In this document: piece after piece, positions 52,852 through 64,000 of the stretch | Position numbering within the stretch: the stretch's first letter is position 1 | How the letters are laid out: each line of letters begins with the position of its first letter | Assembly (NCBI RefSeq): GCF_000735435.1 | Contig: NZ_JMPP01000055.1 | Span: 231,222-295,221, forward strand | Source of the DNA: Klebsiella planticola ATCC 33531 | Lineage (GTDB): Bacteria; Pseudomonadota; Gammaproteobacteria; Enterobacterales; Enterobacteriaceae | Direction: 5' to 3' | DNA: 64,000 bases | Notes under the pieces: generated by a model | Database searches by the model: none | Told to the model about the DNA's origin: nothing | The model's input: only the letters and a program-made list of their open reading frames with translations | Position numbers and translations under genes: made by a program

Positions 52852-53772
52852 TTACTTGTACCTGATAGCCGGGTTAATGGCGGCGTACAGAACATCCACC
52901 ACTAAATTGATAAGAATAAATTCCAGCGAAAAGAGGAGGACTTCCGCCTGAATAACCGGATAGTCGCGCATCTCCACCGAATCCACCAGCAGCCGTCCAA
53001 GACCTGGCCAGTTAAAGACCTTCTCGACCACGATCGACCCACCGAGCAAAAAACCGAACTGCAGTCCCATCATAGTCACCACCGGGATCATGGCGTTGCG
53101 CAGACCGTGTTTCAGCACCACCCGGGTCTCACTGACCCCTTTGGCGCGCGCCGTGCGCATATAATCTTCGTGCAGAACATCAACAAATGAGGCGCGGGTA
53201 AAACGAGCCATCACCGCGGCAACGGCGGCCCCCAGCGTCAGGGAGGGCAAAATATAGTGCCGCCAGCTGTCGGCACCCACCGTCGGCAGCCAGCCCAGTT
53301 CCACCGAGAAGACCTGCATCAGCAACATACCGAGCGCGAAAGCCGGAAATGAAATACCGGTCACCGCCAGCGCCATCCCCAGGCGGTCAGGCCAGCGATT
53401 GCGCCACACGGCCGCCACAATGCCCGCCGCCATGCCGAAGATCACCGCCCAGCTCATGCTGGCGAGGGTCAGCCACAACGTCGGCATAAAGCGGCTGGCT
53501 ATTTCGCTGCTGACCGGACGGCGCGACGCCATCGAGGTGCCGAAATCGCCCTGCAATACGCTGGTGATATAGTGCCAGAACTGCACATGCAGCGGCTGGT
53601 CGAGCCCCAGCTGCTGGCGCACCATCGCCACCACCTGCGCATCGGCCTCTGGCCCGGCAATCAGCCGCGCCGGATCGCCAGGCAACATATGCACGAACAG
53701 GAACACCAGCACGGCCACAATCAGCAGCGTGGGAATCAGCCCCAGCAGACGCTTAATCACATAGTTGAGCAT
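52852..53772 (-). CDS. gsiC: GsiC, glutathione ABC transporter permease
   Basis: 306 residues, same as E. coli. DppB-type permease with N-terminal signature [30 protein letters not shown] and EAA loop [20 protein letters not shown]. Start at 53772. Separated from gsiB by a 91-base gap with a strong hairpin. Confidence 0.95.
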   Translation of the reverse strand: MLNYVIKRLLGLIPTLLIVAVLVFLFVHMLPGDPARLIAGPEADAQVVAMVRQQLGLDQPLHVQFWHYITSVLQGDFGTSMASRRPVSSEIASRFMPTLWLTLASMSWAVIFGMAAGIVAAVWRNRWPDRLGMALAVTGISFPAFALGMLLMQVFSVELGWLPTVGADSWRHYILPSLTLGAAVAAVMARFTRASFVDVLHEDYMRTARAKGVSETRVVLKHGLRNAMIPVVTMMGLQFGFLLGGSIVVEKVFNWPGLGRLLVDSVEMRDYPVIQAEVLLFSLEFILINLVVDVLYAAINPAIRYK

Positions 53773-53826
53773 CGTCCCCCCTCGCCCGGAGGCGCGAATG
53801 AAAAGCGGAGCCGCTCGCACCATCTT

Positions 53827-53847
53827 CCTCTCCCGCTGCGGGAGAGG
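53827..53847. repeat. REP-like hairpin between gsiB and gsiC
   Basis: CCTCTCCC and GGGAGAGG form a perfect eight-pair stem around GCTGC. Such CTCTCCC hairpins recur in enterobacterial intergenic DNA. Inside an operon it may stabilise the upstream gsiB message and lower gsiCD. Confidence 0.7.
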
Positions 53848-53863
53848 AGCAGAGTATCCTCCA

Positions 53864-55405
53864 TCACTGGGTTAAATCCGCCTGCTCGAAGCTGAACCCG
53901 GTATCCGGCTGGATATAGAAACCGGTCAGATTTTTGCTGTGCGCCGAGACCAGTTTTTCCACCACCAGCGGCACCCACGGGGACTCTTTCCAGATAGTCT
54001 CCTGCGCCTCTTTATAGAGCCGCGTTTTTTCCTTCACGTCGGTGGTTTTCAGCGCATCCGTCAGATCTTTATCCACCTGCGGATTACCATAAAACGCGGT
54101 GTTGAACAGGGTCGGCGGCCAGTTTTGCGAAGCAAACAGCGGTGACAGCGCCCAGTCAGCTTCGCCGGTTGAAGCCGACCAGCCGGTGTAGAACATCCGC
54201 ACCCCGCTCTCTTTCTGTCCTTTACCCTCGACTTCCGCCGCACGCTGCCCGGCATCCATGGCCGTCAGCTGGGCCTTAATCCCCACCTGCGCCAGCTGCT
54301 GCTGGGTGAACTGCAGCACTTTCTGCGCGGTACTGTGGTTATGCGACGACCACAGCGTGGTGCTGAAACCGTTAGGGAAACCGGCCTCTTTCAGCAGCTC
54401 GCGGGCTTTCGCCGGGTCATACGGCCACGGTTTAAAGCTTTCGGCATAGGCAATAGACGGCGGTACGACGCCGGTGGCCGGTGTCGCATAGCCAGCGAAC
54501 GCCACTTTGACCAGCGCCTGGCGGTTGATCGCGTAGTTGATCGCTTCACGTACTTTCGGGTTATCGAACGGTTTTTGCGTCACGTTCATGCTGATGTAAC
54601 GCTGCATGATCGACGGGCTGGCCACCAGCTCCAGCTTGCTGTTTTTCTCCAGCAGCGGCGCCTGCTCATACGGGATGGGGAAAGCGAACTGCGCTTCTCC
54701 GGTTTGCAGCATCGCCGCACGAGTGTTGTTATCCACCACCGGACGCCAGGTGATCGAGTCCAGCTTCGGTAGACCCGGCTGCCAGTAACCGGCAAACTTC
54801 GTCACCTTCACGAAATCGGTTTGATTCCAGGTGTCCAGCTTATACGGCCCGGTTCCCACCGGATGGAAGCCGATCTCTTTGCCGTACTTTTTCAGCGCCG
54901 CCGGAGAGATCATCGCCGTGGCCGGGTGGGCCAGGATATTGATGAACGCGGAGAACGGCTGCTTCAGAGTAATTTTGACCGTCGTCGGATCGAGCGCTTC
55001 GGTACTGGCGATATTTTTATACAGGTTGTAGCGCTTGAGATGATTATCAGGATTGCTGGCGCGGTCGAGGTTGACCTTCACCGCCTCGGCGTTAAAGTCG
55101 CTGCCGTCCTGGAACTTCACCCCGGAATGGAGTTTGATGGTGTAAACCAGTCCGTCCGGCGAAATGGTATAGCTCTCCGCCAGCACGTTTTGCAGCTTCA
55201 TCTCTTTATCCAGGCCAAACAGCCCTTGATAGAACGATTTGGCGACGGCCTGGGACAGGGTGTCATTGGCATCATACGGGTCGAGGGTCGTAAAGTTAGA
55301 ACCGACCGCCACGACCACATCTTTCGCGGCAAAAGCCGGGCTTGCCGCCAGCGCTGACGTGACGACCAGCGCCAGCAACCCTTTGCGTAATACACGTTGT
55401 GTCAT
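53864..55405 (-). CDS. gsiB: GsiB, periplasmic glutathione-binding protein
   Basis: 513 residues (E. coli 512). Signal peptide ends at SPAFAAKD (about residue 27). SBP family 5 fold: [32 protein letters not shown], and late [11 protein letters not shown]. It delivers glutathione and related peptides to GsiCD. ATG 55405 has GGAGAACA upstream; the longer frame is not supported. Confidence 0.95.
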   Translation of the reverse strand: MTQRVLRKGLLALVVTSALAASPAFAAKDVVVAVGSNFTTLDPYDANDTLSQAVAKSFYQGLFGLDKEMKLQNVLAESYTISPDGLVYTIKLHSGVKFQDGSDFNAEAVKVNLDRASNPDNHLKRYNLYKNIASTEALDPTTVKITLKQPFSAFINILAHPATAMISPAALKKYGKEIGFHPVGTGPYKLDTWNQTDFVKVTKFAGYWQPGLPKLDSITWRPVVDNNTRAAMLQTGEAQFAFPIPYEQAPLLEKNSKLELVASPSIMQRYISMNVTQKPFDNPKVREAINYAINRQALVKVAFAGYATPATGVVPPSIAYAESFKPWPYDPAKARELLKEAGFPNGFSTTLWSSHNHSTAQKVLQFTQQQLAQVGIKAQLTAMDAGQRAAEVEGKGQKESGVRMFYTGWSASTGEADWALSPLFASQNWPPTLFNTAFYGNPQVDKDLTDALKTTDVKEKTRLYKEAQETIWKESPWVPLVVEKLVSAHSKNLTGFYIQPDTGFSFEQADLTQ

Positions 55406-55442
55406 GTTGTTCTCCTGAAAGGCTGTATTGTTGGTGTCGTTG

Positions 55443-57299
55443 TTATCTTCCCAGCACGTCGGCGACGGGTTCCCTGGCGACAAAATGGCCCGGTCCCACC
55501 TGTTGTAACGGCATGCTGCTAACCTCGGCGCCCCGCTTATAGATATTGCCCGGCAGTTCGTCAGAGAGCAGTACGCGCTGCGGATGACGATGCGTCGGGT
55601 CGGCAACCGGTACGGCGGCCATCAATTTGCGGGTGTAAGGGTGCTGCGGGTTTTCAAACACGGCGCGCCGCGGGCCTATCTCGACAATTCGCCCACGATA
55701 CATCACCGCCACGCGATGGCTGATGCGTTCAACCACCGCCATATCGTGTGAAATAAACAGGAATGCGATGCCCATTTCGCGCTGTAAATCGAGCAGCAGA
55801 TTAATAATCTGCGCGCGGATTGAAACATCCAGCGCTGACACGGCCTCGTCGGCAATCACCACTTTCGGATTGAGCGCCAGCGCGCGGGCGATACAAATAC
55901 GCTGGCGCTGGCCGCCGGAAAACTCATGCGGATAGCGCCAGGCATGCTCCGGTTGCAAACCGACCCTCTCCAGCAGCCAGGCGACGCGCGCGCGGGCGGC
56001 ATCGCCCTCCGGCATGCCGTGTACGCGCAGCGGCTCCATAATCGAATAGCCCACGGTTTGTCGCGGGTCGAGCGACGCAAACGGATCCTGGAAAATAAAC
56101 TGAATATCGCGGCGCAGCGCCTGGAGTTTGCTGTTTGCCAGCGTATCAATCCGCTCGCCGTTAAAAACGATGGTTCCGCCCTGCGTCGCCACCAGCCGGA
56201 GCAAGGCCCGGCCGGTCGTTGACTTCCCGCAACCGGATTCGCCGACCAAAGAGAGCGTCTCCCCCGGCCACAGATCGAAGCTCACCTTCTCCACCGCATG
56301 GACTTCGCGGGTGACGCGATTCAGAATGCCGCTGCGCAGCGGGAAGCGCGCCACCAGGTCACGCACTTTAAGAATCGGCTCGCCGGCGATGACGGTCTTC
56401 TGTTCCTCCTCATCGGGGACAGCTTGCTCTGGTAACGGAAAATGGCGCGGCAGATCGCTGCCGCGCATCGACCCGAGCCGCGGAACCGCGGCCAGCAGCG
56501 CCCGGGTATAGGGATGCTGCGGCGCACGGAAGATCTCCTCCACCGTGCCGCTTTCCACCGCTTCTCCGCGGTACATCACCAGTACCCGATCGGCGATATC
56601 GGCGACCACCCCCATATCGTGAGTAATAAAAATCACCCCCATCGCCATCTCTTTTTGCAGCACGGCAATGAGCTGAAGAATCTGAGCCTGAATCGTCACA
56701 TCCAGCGCCGTGGTGGGCTCATCGGCAATCAGCACCGCAGGACGGCAGGACAGCGCCATCGCGATCATTACCCGCTGACGCATCCCGCCGGAGAGCTGAT
56801 GGGGATAGCGCGAAAGCATCGTTTCCGCCTCGGGGATCCTGACCTGATCGAGCATTTTCTTCGCTTCGCGCAGCGCCGCATCATGCCCCAGCCCCTGGTG
56901 CAAACGAATAGATTCGGCAATCTGCTCTCCGATAGTAAACACCGGGTTTAGCGAGGTCATCGGCTCCTGGAAAATCATCGCCATGTCCGCCCCGCGTACG
57001 CTGCGCATCCCCGCTGCTGACTGTTCGCTCAGGGAGACCACCTGACGGTTGCGGCGGCGCAGCCACAGCGCTTCGCTGCTGACCTCGCTTACCGCCCGAT
57101 CGAGCAGGCGCATCAGCGCCAGCGCGGTCACGGATTTTCCCGAACCCGATTCGCCGACGATGGCTAACGTTTCTCCCCGTCGCAGGGTAAACGACAGCTG
57201 CCGCACCGCGGAAAACGTCTCCTGCTCCTGGCGAAACGCCACGTTCAGATCGCGTACCACCAGAACATCATCGGCGTCGATTTCTTGACTCTGCGGCAA
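55443..57299 (-). CDS. gsiA: GsiA, dual ABC ATPase of the glutathione importer
   Basis: 618 residues. Two ATPase modules: Walker A GESGSGKS with LSGGMRQR, and GESGCGKS with FSGGQRQR; Walker B/H-loop of each visible. A TTG start at 57299, after GGGGAAGCAGG, aligns with the E. coli N-terminus; no ATG fits. It lies 11 bases after iaaA, and is the second gene of the iaaA-gsiABCD operon. Confidence 0.93.
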   Translation of the reverse strand: MPQSQEIDADDVLVVRDLNVAFRQEQETFSAVRQLSFTLRRGETLAIVGESGSGKSVTALALMRLLDRAVSEVSSEALWLRRRNRQVVSLSEQSAAGMRSVRGADMAMIFQEPMTSLNPVFTIGEQIAESIRLHQGLGHDAALREAKKMLDQVRIPEAETMLSRYPHQLSGGMRQRVMIAMALSCRPAVLIADEPTTALDVTIQAQILQLIAVLQKEMAMGVIFITHDMGVVADIADRVLVMYRGEAVESGTVEEIFRAPQHPYTRALLAAVPRLGSMRGSDLPRHFPLPEQAVPDEEEQKTVIAGEPILKVRDLVARFPLRSGILNRVTREVHAVEKVSFDLWPGETLSLVGESGCGKSTTGRALLRLVATQGGTIVFNGERIDTLANSKLQALRRDIQFIFQDPFASLDPRQTVGYSIMEPLRVHGMPEGDAARARVAWLLERVGLQPEHAWRYPHEFSGGQRQRICIARALALNPKVVIADEAVSALDVSIRAQIINLLLDLQREMGIAFLFISHDMAVVERISHRVAVMYRGRIVEIGPRRAVFENPQHPYTRKLMAAVPVADPTHRHPQRVLLSDELPGNIYKRGAEVSSMPLQQVGPGHFVAREPVADVLGR

Positions 57300-57310
57300 C
57301 CTGCTTCCCC

Positions 57311-58252
57311 TTATTCCCGATAAATACCAATCGTCGGCGTATCCCCGGCGTAACACCAGGCCCGATACATGCCTTCGCTGTTAAACGGCAGAACCACGTT
57401 GCCTTCTCTGTCGATGGCGATCAGGCCGCCGCTGCCGCCGAGCGCCGGCAGTTTTTCCATCACCACCCGCTCACAGGCCTCATACAGGCTGAGATTGCCA
57501 TACTCCATCAACGCCGCAATATCGTAGGCCGCGAGCGTGCGCATAAACACTTCGCCGGTTCCGGTGCAGGAGACCGCGACACTGGCGTTATTGGCATAGC
57601 AGCCGGCCCCCGGTAACGGGCTGTCGCCGACGCGCCCGGGGAGCTTATTGGTCATGCCGCCGGTCGAGGTCGCCGCCGCCAGATTACCAGTCAAATCCAG
57701 CGCCACCGCCCCGACGGTCCCCATCTTATGGCGTTCATCGAGCGGCGCGGCGCGATGATCGAGCACAATCTCATTGTCGGCCTGGGCCTGTTGGAGCTGA
57801 AGTAAACGTTCAGTGGTCGAAAACAGATGGTTCTCGACCCGTTCCATACCATGGGAGACGGCAAACGCTTCGGCCCCCTCGCCGATCAGCAGCACGTGTG
57901 GGCTTTGTTCCAGCACCAGGCGCGCGGCCAATACCGGATTACGTACATGTTTGACCCCGGCAACCGCCCCGGCCTGCAGCCGGTTGCCGTCCATGACGCA
58001 GGCATCCAGTTCATGGGTTGCATCGCGGGTAAAGACCGATCCGATCCCCGCGTTAAACAGCGGGCACTCCTCAAGCAGTCGCACCGCTTCCGTCACCGTA
58101 TCCAGCGCGCTGGCGCCTGCCGCCAGCATTTTTTGCCCGCTATCGACGATCGCCGAAAGCGCCGCCACGTACTGTCGTTCACGTTCCGGCGTCAGGGCAG
58201 AGCGCGTAATAGCCCCCGCCCCGCCATGAATTGCTATCACCGCCTTGCCCAT
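57311..58252 (-). CDS. iaaA: IaaA, isoaspartyl peptidase/L-asparaginase
   Basis: 313 residues (E. coli 321). Ntn-hydrolase precursor: [10 protein letters not shown] at the N-terminus and the self-cleavage/nucleophile Thr in [11 protein letters not shown], followed by [18 protein letters not shown]. It cleaves isoaspartyl dipeptides and Gly-Asp-type products, fitting with peptide import by Gsi. Confidence 0.95.
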   Translation of the reverse strand: MGKAVIAIHGGAGAITRSALTPERERQYVAALSAIVDSGQKMLAAGASALDTVTEAVRLLEECPLFNAGIGSVFTRDATHELDACVMDGNRLQAGAVAGVKHVRNPVLAARLVLEQSPHVLLIGEGAEAFAVSHGMERVENHLFSTTERLLQLQQAQADNEIVLDHRAAPLDERHKMGTVGAVALDLTGNLAAATSTGGMTNKLPGRVGDSPLPGAGCYANNASVAVSCTGTGEVFMRTLAAYDIAALMEYGNLSLYEACERVVMEKLPALGGSGGLIAIDREGNVVLPFNSEGMYRAWCYAGDTPTIGIYRE

Positions 58253-58531
58253 TCAGCGATCCTTTACCGATAAAGTGTCTTGATACATCCTGCAAACCGC
58301 TCCTGACTGGCGACGGATAACCCGCTCTTTTCCAGGTGTATTGCCCTGCGGCTTCGATGTATTCAGGATGATTTTATGTATAAATATCATTATCGTGCTG
58401 ACTGTCCTATACAATTTTTGAATATAGAAAGCGCGGAGTGCGGTGTAAACCCTGTACCGTGGAGGCATATAGCCGTCAGCGCTTTTCTGTCATAATAGGT
58501 GTTTTCGATGTTTTGCCCGCAGGAGAACCTC

Positions 58532-59767
58532 ATGGATTTTACCGCCGGACTGATGCCGCTCGACACAGCCCTGACTCAGATGCTCAATCGAATTACACCG
58601 CTCAGCGCGGTGGAAACCGTCCCGCTGTTGCAGGCCTTTTCGCGCGTAACCGCCCATGATCTCATTTCACCGCTGGACGTCCCGGGTTTTGATAACTCGG
58701 CGATGGACGGTTATGCCGTACGTCTGGCCGACCTCGCCGACGGCGCGGCGCTGCCGGTTGCGGGTAAAGCGTTCGCCGGACAGCCGTTCCACGATGCCTG
58801 GCCTGCGGGAAGCTGTATTCGCATCATGACCGGAGCGCCAGTTCCGCCAGGCTGCGACGCGGTAGTGATGCAGGAAGAGACCGAGCAGACCGCAGAGGGC
58901 ATCCGCTTCGTCGCGCCGGTCAACGCCGGGCAGAACATTCGCCGCCGTGGGGAAGATATCGCCGATGGCGCCGTCGTCTTTCCGGCAGGCACCCCGCTCA
59001 CCGTCGCCGAACTACCGGTGCTCGCCTCGCTGGGGATTGCCCAGGTGGCAGTGGTGCGCAAAGTGCGCGTCGCGGTCTTCTCGACCGGGGATGAACTGCA
59101 GCTGCCGGGCCAGCCGCTGGGCGACGGGCAAATTTACGATACCAACCGCCTCGCCGTTCACCTGATGCTTGAGCAACTGGGCTGCGAGGTGATTAACCTT
59201 GGCATTATTCCTGACGATCCGGATCGACTGCGCGAGGCGTTTATCGAGGCCGACCGGCAGGCCGACGTGGTCATCAGCTCCGGCGGCGTCTCCGTCGGGG
59301 AAGCGGACTACACCAAAGAGATACTCGAAGAGCTGGGCGAAATCGGCTTCTGGAAGCTGGCCATCAAGCCGGGCAAACCTTTTGCCTTCGGAAAACTGAC
59401 TAACAGCTGGTTCTGCGGCCTGCCGGGTAATCCGGTTTCCGCCACCCTCACCTTCTATCAGCTGGTGCAGCCGTTGCTGGCAAAACTGGGGGGCAACGGC
59501 GGCCAGGCGCAGCCGATACGCCTGCGCGTTCGCGCCGCGACGCGGCTGAAGAAATCACCGGGCCGTCTCGACTTCCAGCGCGGCGTGCTGCGACGCAATC
59601 CGGACGGTGAGCTGGTGGTTGAATCGACCGGTCATCAGGGGTCGCACATCTTCAGTTCGTTCAGTCTCGGCAACTGTTTTATCGTCCTCGAACGTGAACG
59701 CGGCGCCGTTGAAGCGGGTGAATGGGTTGAAATCGAGCCCTTTAACCATCTGTTCGGGGGGCTGTAA
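58532..59767 (+). CDS. moeA: MoeA, molybdopterin molybdenumtransferase
   Basis: 411 residues, same as E. coli. [43 protein letters not shown] and [12 protein letters not shown] are the hallmark segments. It inserts molybdate into adenylated molybdopterin. Start 58532 has AGGAGAACCTC before the ATG. The 279 bases upstream to iaaA are divergent promoter DNA with no gene seen. Confidence 0.96.
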   Translation: MDFTAGLMPLDTALTQMLNRITPLSAVETVPLLQAFSRVTAHDLISPLDVPGFDNSAMDGYAVRLADLADGAALPVAGKAFAGQPFHDAWPAGSCIRIMTGAPVPPGCDAVVMQEETEQTAEGIRFVAPVNAGQNIRRRGEDIADGAVVFPAGTPLTVAELPVLASLGIAQVAVVRKVRVAVFSTGDELQLPGQPLGDGQIYDTNRLAVHLMLEQLGCEVINLGIIPDDPDRLREAFIEADRQADVVISSGGVSVGEADYTKEILEELGEIGFWKLAIKPGKPFAFGKLTNSWFCGLPGNPVSATLTFYQLVQPLLAKLGGNGGQAQPIRLRVRAATRLKKSPGRLDFQRGVLRRNPDGELVVESTGHQGSHIFSSFSLGNCFIVLERERGAVEAGEWVEIEPFNHLFGGL

Positions 59768-60522
59768 TGGCGGTTGAACTGAGCGATGAGGAGATGCTGC
59801 GCTACAACCGGCAAATCATCCTGCGCGGTTTCGACTTTGATGGTCAGGAGCAGCTGAAAGCCTCGCGGGTGCTGGTGGTTGGCCTGGGCGGGCTCGGCTG
59901 CGCGGCTGCGCAGTATCTGGCGGCGGCGGGCGTCGGTCAGCTCACGCTGCTGGATTTTGACACCGTGTCGCTCTCCAATTTGCAGCGTCAGACGCTGCAC
60001 AGCGATGCGACCCTCGGCCAACCGAAGGTCGACTCCGCGCGCGACGCGCTGGCGCGTATCAACCCGCACGTGCAGCTCGCGACGCTGAATGCTTTGCTGG
60101 AAGAGCAGGCCTTGTGGGCGCAGATCGCCGCCCACGATCTGGTGCTCGACTGCACCGATAACGTCGCAATCCGCAACCAGCTTAACGCGGGCTGTTTCCG
60201 GCATAAAACGCCGCTGGTTTCCGGTGCGGCAATTCGCATGGAAGGCCAGATCAGCGTTTTTACCTGGCAGGAGGGTGAGCCATGCTATCGCTGTCTGAGC
60301 CGTCTGTTCGGCGACAACGCCCTCACCTGCGTGGAGGCGGGCGTGATGGCGCCGCTGGTGGGTGTCATCGGCGCGTTACAGGCGATGGAAGCGATTAAAG
60401 TACTCAGCCGCTATGGCGCGCCGGCGGCAGGCAAAATCGTCATGTACGACGCGATGACCTGTCAGTTTCGTGAAATGAAGCTGCCGCGTAATCCGCAGTG
60501 CGAGGTGTGCGCCAGCCGCTAA
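59767..60522 (+). CDS. moeB: MoeB, molybdopterin-synthase adenylyltransferase
   Basis: 251 residues. E1-like fold: VVGLGGLGCAAAQYLA nucleotide loop, DFDTVSLSNLQRQ, DCTDN, and zinc cysteine pairs CYRC and CEVC. It adenylates the MoaD C-terminus. Start overlaps the moeA stop (TAATG). Confidence 0.96.
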   Translation: MAVELSDEEMLRYNRQIILRGFDFDGQEQLKASRVLVVGLGGLGCAAAQYLAAAGVGQLTLLDFDTVSLSNLQRQTLHSDATLGQPKVDSARDALARINPHVQLATLNALLEEQALWAQIAAHDLVLDCTDNVAIRNQLNAGCFRHKTPLVSGAAIRMEGQISVFTWQEGEPCYRCLSRLFGDNALTCVEAGVMAPLVGVIGALQAMEAIKVLSRYGAPAAGKIVMYDAMTCQFREMKLPRNPQCEVCASR

Positions 60523-60607
60523 CCCCCCACCGGCGGCGACCGTCGCCGGCTAATCTGTGACCCGCTACACCTTTCCCTCCTCTCCCCGGGCGTATCCGTT
60601 CTGCTTG

Positions 60608-60621
60608 TTGATTTGCATCAA
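60608..60621. promoter_or_regulatory. FNR box upstream of ybiY-ybiW
   Basis: TTGAT-TTGC-ATCAA, a perfect FNR consensus. A TAATCT -10-like element at 60646-60651 puts the box near -43, a class II activator position. It suggests anaerobic induction of the glycyl-radical pair. Confidence 0.85.
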
Positions 60622-60675
60622 GGTAACTTTCATTCGAAAGTAATTTAATCTTCATATGCAAAAAGAGGGCTCAAC

Positions 60676-61575
60676 ATGATCTTCAACATTCAGCGCTATT
60701 CAACCCACGACGGCCCGGGGATTCGCACCGTCGTATTCCTTAAAGGCTGCTCGCTGGGTTGCCGCTGGTGTCAGAATCCGGAAAGTCGCTCCCGCACGGC
60801 GGATCTGCTGTATGACGCCCGGCTGTGTCTCGACGGCTGCGATCTGTGTCAGCAGGCGGCGCCGGAGGTGATAACCCGCAAGCTGGATGGCCTGATTATC
60901 CATCGTGAAAAGCTCACCGATGACCACTATGCGCGGCTGCGCGAATGCTGCCCGACCACCGCACTCACCGTCTGCGGCGAAGAGCAGCCCGTGGAGGAGA
61001 TTATGGCGACGGTACTGCGCGATAAACCGTTCTACGAGCGCAGCGGCGGCGGGGTTACCCTCTCAGGCGGTGAGCCGTTTATGAATCCTGAGCTGGCGCA
61101 GCAGCTGTTTCAGACCTGTCATGAAGCCGGTATTCACACCGCCGTCGAAACCTGTCTGCACGTGCCGTGGAAATACGTGGCGCCTTCGCTGCCGTGGGTA
61201 GATCTGTTTCTCGCCGATCTTAAGCATGTGAACGAAGCGATTTTCAACCAGTGGACGGATGGCAGCGCCCGCCGGGTGCTGGATAACCTGCAACGCGTTG
61301 CGCAGGCCGGCAAAAAAATCATCATCCGCGTCCCGCTGATTCAGGGATTTAATGCCGATGAAGCCGCCATCACCGCCATCACCGATTTTGCCGCCGACCG
61401 TCTGAAGGTCGAGGAGATTCACTTCCTGCCGTACCACACGCTGGGAATGAACAAATATCAGTTACTCAGTCAGCCCTATACCGCTCCGGACAAACCGCTT
61501 GCTGCACCCGAGCTGCTCGCCTTCGCGCAGCACTATGCTCAGAGCAAAGGTTTAACGGCTACTTTACGAGGATAA
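60676..61575 (+). CDS. ybiY: YbiY, glycyl-radical-enzyme activase (radical SAM)
   Basis: 299 residues (E. coli about 308). Radical SAM motif C-S-L-G-C-R-W-C near the N-terminus after [11 protein letters not shown], then a Cys-rich insert (CLDGCDLC) that may hold another cluster, and [10 protein letters not shown]. It would generate the glycyl radical on the adjacent YbiW using SAM, under anaerobic conditions. Confidence 0.92.
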   Translation: MIFNIQRYSTHDGPGIRTVVFLKGCSLGCRWCQNPESRSRTADLLYDARLCLDGCDLCQQAAPEVITRKLDGLIIHREKLTDDHYARLRECCPTTALTVCGEEQPVEEIMATVLRDKPFYERSGGGVTLSGGEPFMNPELAQQLFQTCHEAGIHTAVETCLHVPWKYVAPSLPWVDLFLADLKHVNEAIFNQWTDGSARRVLDNLQRVAQAGKKIIIRVPLIQGFNADEAAITAITDFAADRLKVEEIHFLPYHTLGMNKYQLLSQPYTAPDKPLAAPELLAFAQHYAQSKGLTATLRG

Positions 61576-61579
61576 ACTC

Positions 61580-64000
61580 ATGACTACCCTGAAACTGGAT
61601 ACGCTGAGCGCTCGCATTCAGGCGCATAAAATGGCGCTGGTACATATCGTTAAGCCGCCGGTATGCACCGAGCGCGCGCAGCATTATACCGCAGCTTATC
61701 AGCAGCATCTGGATAAGCCGATCCCGGTACGTCGCGCGCTGGCGCTGGCCCATCACCTGGCGGAGCGGACTATCTGGATCAAACACGACGAGCTGATCGT
61801 CGGCAACCAGGCAAGCGAAGTCCGCGCCGCGCCGATCTTCCCGGAATATACCGTCAGCTGGATTGAAAAAGAGATCGATGATCTGGCCGATCGTCCGGGG
61901 GCCGGTTTTGCCGTCAGCGAAGAGAACAAGCAGGTGCTGCACGAGATCTGCCCGTGGTGGCGTGGACAGACCGTTCAGGATCGCTGCTACGGGATGTTTA
62001 CCGATGAACAAAAAGCGCTGCTGGCCACCGGCATTATTAAAGCGGAAGGCAATATGACCTCCGGCGACGCCCACCTTGCGGTCAACTATCCGCTGCTGCT
62101 GGAAAAAGGGCTCGACGGCATGCGCGCCAAAGTGGCCGAGCGCCGTTCACGCATCAACCTTACGGTGCTGGAAGATTTGCACGGCGAGCAGTTCCTGAAA
62201 GCCATTGATATCGTGCTGGAAGCGGTGAGCGCACACTGCCAACGCTTTGCCGAACTGGCCCGTACCATGGCTGCCGCCGAGACACGCGAAACGCGCCGCG
62301 ACGAGCTGCTGGCCATCGCCGAAAACTGCGACCTCATCGCCCATGAACCGCCAAAAACGTTCTGGCAGGCGCTGCAGCTGTGCTACTTCATCCAGTTGAT
62401 TTTGCAAATTGAATCCAACGGCCACTCGGTTTCCTTCGGGCGTATGGATCAGTACCTCTATCCCTACTACCGTCGCGACGTCGAGCTGCAGCAATCGCTG
62501 GCGCGCGAACAAGCGATTGAGCTGCTGCACAGCTGCTGGCTGAAGCTGCTGGAAGTGAACAAAATCCGCTCCGGCTCGCACTCGAAAGCCTCCGCGGGCA
62601 GCCCGCTGTACCAGAACGTGACCATCGGCGGCCAGAACCTGGTCGACGGCCACGCGCAGGATGCGGTGAACCCGCTCTCCTATGCGATTCTCGAATCCTG
62701 CGGCCGTCTGCGCTCCACCCAGCCGAACCTCAGCGTGCGCTACCACGCCGGCATGAGTAATGACTTCCTTGACGCCTGCGTACAGGTCATTCGCTGCGGC
62801 TTCGGGATGCCGGCGTTCAATAACGACGAAATCGTTATTCCGGAATTCATCAAACTCGGCATCGAACCACAGGATGCCTACGACTACGCGGCCATCGGCT
62901 GCATCGAAACCGCCGTCGGCGGCAAGTGGGGCTATCGCTGCACCGGGATGAGCTTTATCAACTTCGCCCGCGTGATGCTCGCCGCCCTGGAAGGCGGTCG
63001 CGATGCTACCAGCGGTCAGGTGTTCCTGCCGCAAGAACATGCGCTGTCGAAAGGCAATTTCACCCGCTTCGAGCAGGTGCTGGAAGACTGGGATACCCAG
63101 ATTCGCTACTACACGCGCAAATCGATAGAGATTGAGTACGTCGTCGATACCATGCTGGAAGAGAACGTCCACGACATTCTGTGCTCGGCGCTGGTGGATG
63201 ATTGCATCGAGCGGGCGAAGAGCATCAAACAAGGCGGCGCCAAATACGATTGGGTTTCCGGACTGCAGGTCGGTATTGCCAACCTCGGCAACAGCCTGGT
63301 CGCCGTGAAAAAGCTGGTGTTTGAGCAGGGGGCAATCGGTCAGCAGCAGCTGGCAAAAGCGCTGGCGGAAGACTTTGCTGGCCTGACCCACGAGCAGCTG
63401 CGTCAGCGCTTAATCAACGGCGCGCCGAAGTACGGTAATGATGATGACAGCGTGGATACCCTGCTGGCGCGCGCGTACCAGACCTATATCGATGAGCTGA
63501 AGCAGTACCACAACCCGCGCTATGGCCGCGGTCCAATCGGCGGCAACTACTACGCCGGCACGTCGTCCATCTCTGCTAACGTGCCGTTTGGCGCCCAGAC
63601 GATGGCCACGCCGGACGGACGTAAGGCGCACTCGCCGCTGGCGGAAGGTGCCAGCCCGGCTTCCGGGACTGACCATCTGGGGCCGACGGCGGTCATCAGC
63701 TCCGTCGGCAAACTGCCGACCGGTTCGATTCTCGGGGGGGTGCTGCTTAACCAGAAGCTCAACCCGGCGACGCTGGAGAACGAGTCCGATAAGCAGAAAC
63801 TGATGGTGCTACTGCGTACCTTCTTCGAAGTGCATAAAGGCTGGCATATCCAGTACAACATCGTGTCGCGGGAGACGCTGCTGGAAGCGAAAAAGCACCC
63901 TGACCAGTATCGTGATTTAGTGGTCCGCGTGGCGGGATACTCGGCGTTCTTTACCGCCCTGTCGCCGGATGCCCAGGACGATATCATCGCCCGTACCGAG
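61580..64000 (+). CDS. ybiW: YbiW, glycyl radical enzyme (3' partial)
   Basis: 807 codons are visible without a stop; E. coli YbiW is about 810, so only the last residues are missing. PFL/dehydratase fold with active-site Cys in IGCIETAVGGKWG, and the glycyl-radical loop RVAGYSAFFTALSPDAQDD close to the window end. The GCIET sequence differs from GCVEP of glycerol/diol dehydratases and from the CC of pyruvate formate-lyase, so the substrate is unclear. Start 4 bases after the ybiY stop with GAGGA. Confidence 0.93.
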   Translation, partial: MTTLKLDTLSARIQAHKMALVHIVKPPVCTERAQHYTAAYQQHLDKPIPVRRALALAHHLAERTIWIKHDELIVGNQASEVRAAPIFPEYTVSWIEKEIDDLADRPGAGFAVSEENKQVLHEICPWWRGQTVQDRCYGMFTDEQKALLATGIIKAEGNMTSGDAHLAVNYPLLLEKGLDGMRAKVAERRSRINLTVLEDLHGEQFLKAIDIVLEAVSAHCQRFAELARTMAAAETRETRRDELLAIAENCDLIAHEPPKTFWQALQLCYFIQLILQIESNGHSVSFGRMDQYLYPYYRRDVELQQSLAREQAIELLHSCWLKLLEVNKIRSGSHSKASAGSPLYQNVTIGGQNLVDGHAQDAVNPLSYAILESCGRLRSTQPNLSVRYHAGMSNDFLDACVQVIRCGFGMPAFNNDEIVIPEFIKLGIEPQDAYDYAAIGCIETAVGGKWGYRCTGMSFINFARVMLAALEGGRDATSGQVFLPQEHALSKGNFTRFEQVLEDWDTQIRYYTRKSIEIEYVVDTMLEENVHDILCSALVDDCIERAKSIKQGGAKYDWVSGLQVGIANLGNSLVAVKKLVFEQGAIGQQQLAKALAEDFAGLTHEQLRQRLINGAPKYGNDDDSVDTLLARAYQTYIDELKQYHNPRYGRGPIGGNYYAGTSSISANVPFGAQTMATPDGRKAHSPLAEGASPASGTDHLGPTAVISSVGKLPTGSILGGVLLNQKLNPATLENESDKQKLMVLLRTFFEVHKGWHIQYNIVSRETLLEAKKHPDQYRDLVVRVAGYSAFFTALSPDAQDDIIARTE

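Noticed and set aside
62147..63391. Long minus-strand open frame (414 codons) opposite ybiW
   Set aside because: Antisense shadow of a recognised glycyl radical enzyme.

Overview
The window looks like chromosome from Klebsiella or a very close relative. The host genes are GC-rich, read at amino-acid level like their E. coli counterparts, and keep the E. coli order (inverted here): ybjL, rybB, rcdA, ybjJ, ybjI, mdfA, ybjG, deoR, dacC, gstB, yliI, bssR, rimO, gsiDCBA, iaaA, moeA, moeB, ybiY, ybiW. Differences from E. coli include a LacY-family permease beside rimO and a short-chain dehydrogenase plus a membrane protein between rcdA and rybB. The genus is an inference from gene content; no marker gene is present.

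From 1076 to 37195 a complete P2/186-type prophage sits in the 3' end of the small RNA gene rybB. A 19-bp identical core marks both ends. The left copy supplies the last terminator bases of an intact RybB, so integration spares the sRNA. From left to right the phage carries ogr; tail genes D, U, T, E/E' (with a T6G frameshift site), FII, FI; three consecutive receptor-binding-type genes (gpH-like fibre, a formylglycine-enzyme/C-type-lectin-like protein, a CotH-kinase-like fibre); I, J, W, V; a cargo gene; S, R; the lysis genes; X, L, M, N, O; P, Q; a cargo operon; cos; an SOS-boxed small gene; replication gene A; a 186-like control region (Fil, CII, Cox/Apl, CI); a second cargo pair; and int. 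Three TGT-N12-ACA sites stand where P2 late promoters need Ogr, so the late circuit looks intact.

Three AT-rich cargo loci stand out. (1) Between cos and Q lies a tight four-gene operon: XRE-type regulator, thymidylate-kinase-like enzyme, two-helix membrane protein and cupin-like protein. Its promoter has a perfect inverted repeat in the spacer. This is the best candidate for an undescribed anti-phage or nucleotide-sensing system. (2) Between S and V, on the opposite strand, is a HEPN-type protein with an R-x4-H motif. (3) Downstream of the CI repressor are a coiled-coil DUF4041/T5orf172 protein and an unrecognised 309-residue protein, probably expressed in the lysogen, ending at a terminator that abuts the int start codon.

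Right of the prophage the host genes cover regulation and efflux (rcdA, ybjJ, mdfA), cell envelope (ybjG, dacC), nucleoside control (deoR), PQQ sugar oxidation (yliI), ribosomal protein modification (rimO), glutathione import and isoaspartyl peptide breakdown (gsiABCD-iaaA), molybdenum cofactor synthesis (moeAB), and an anaerobic glycyl-radical enzyme with its activase (ybiW/ybiY) behind a perfect FNR box. The last gene runs off the window a few codons before its expected end.
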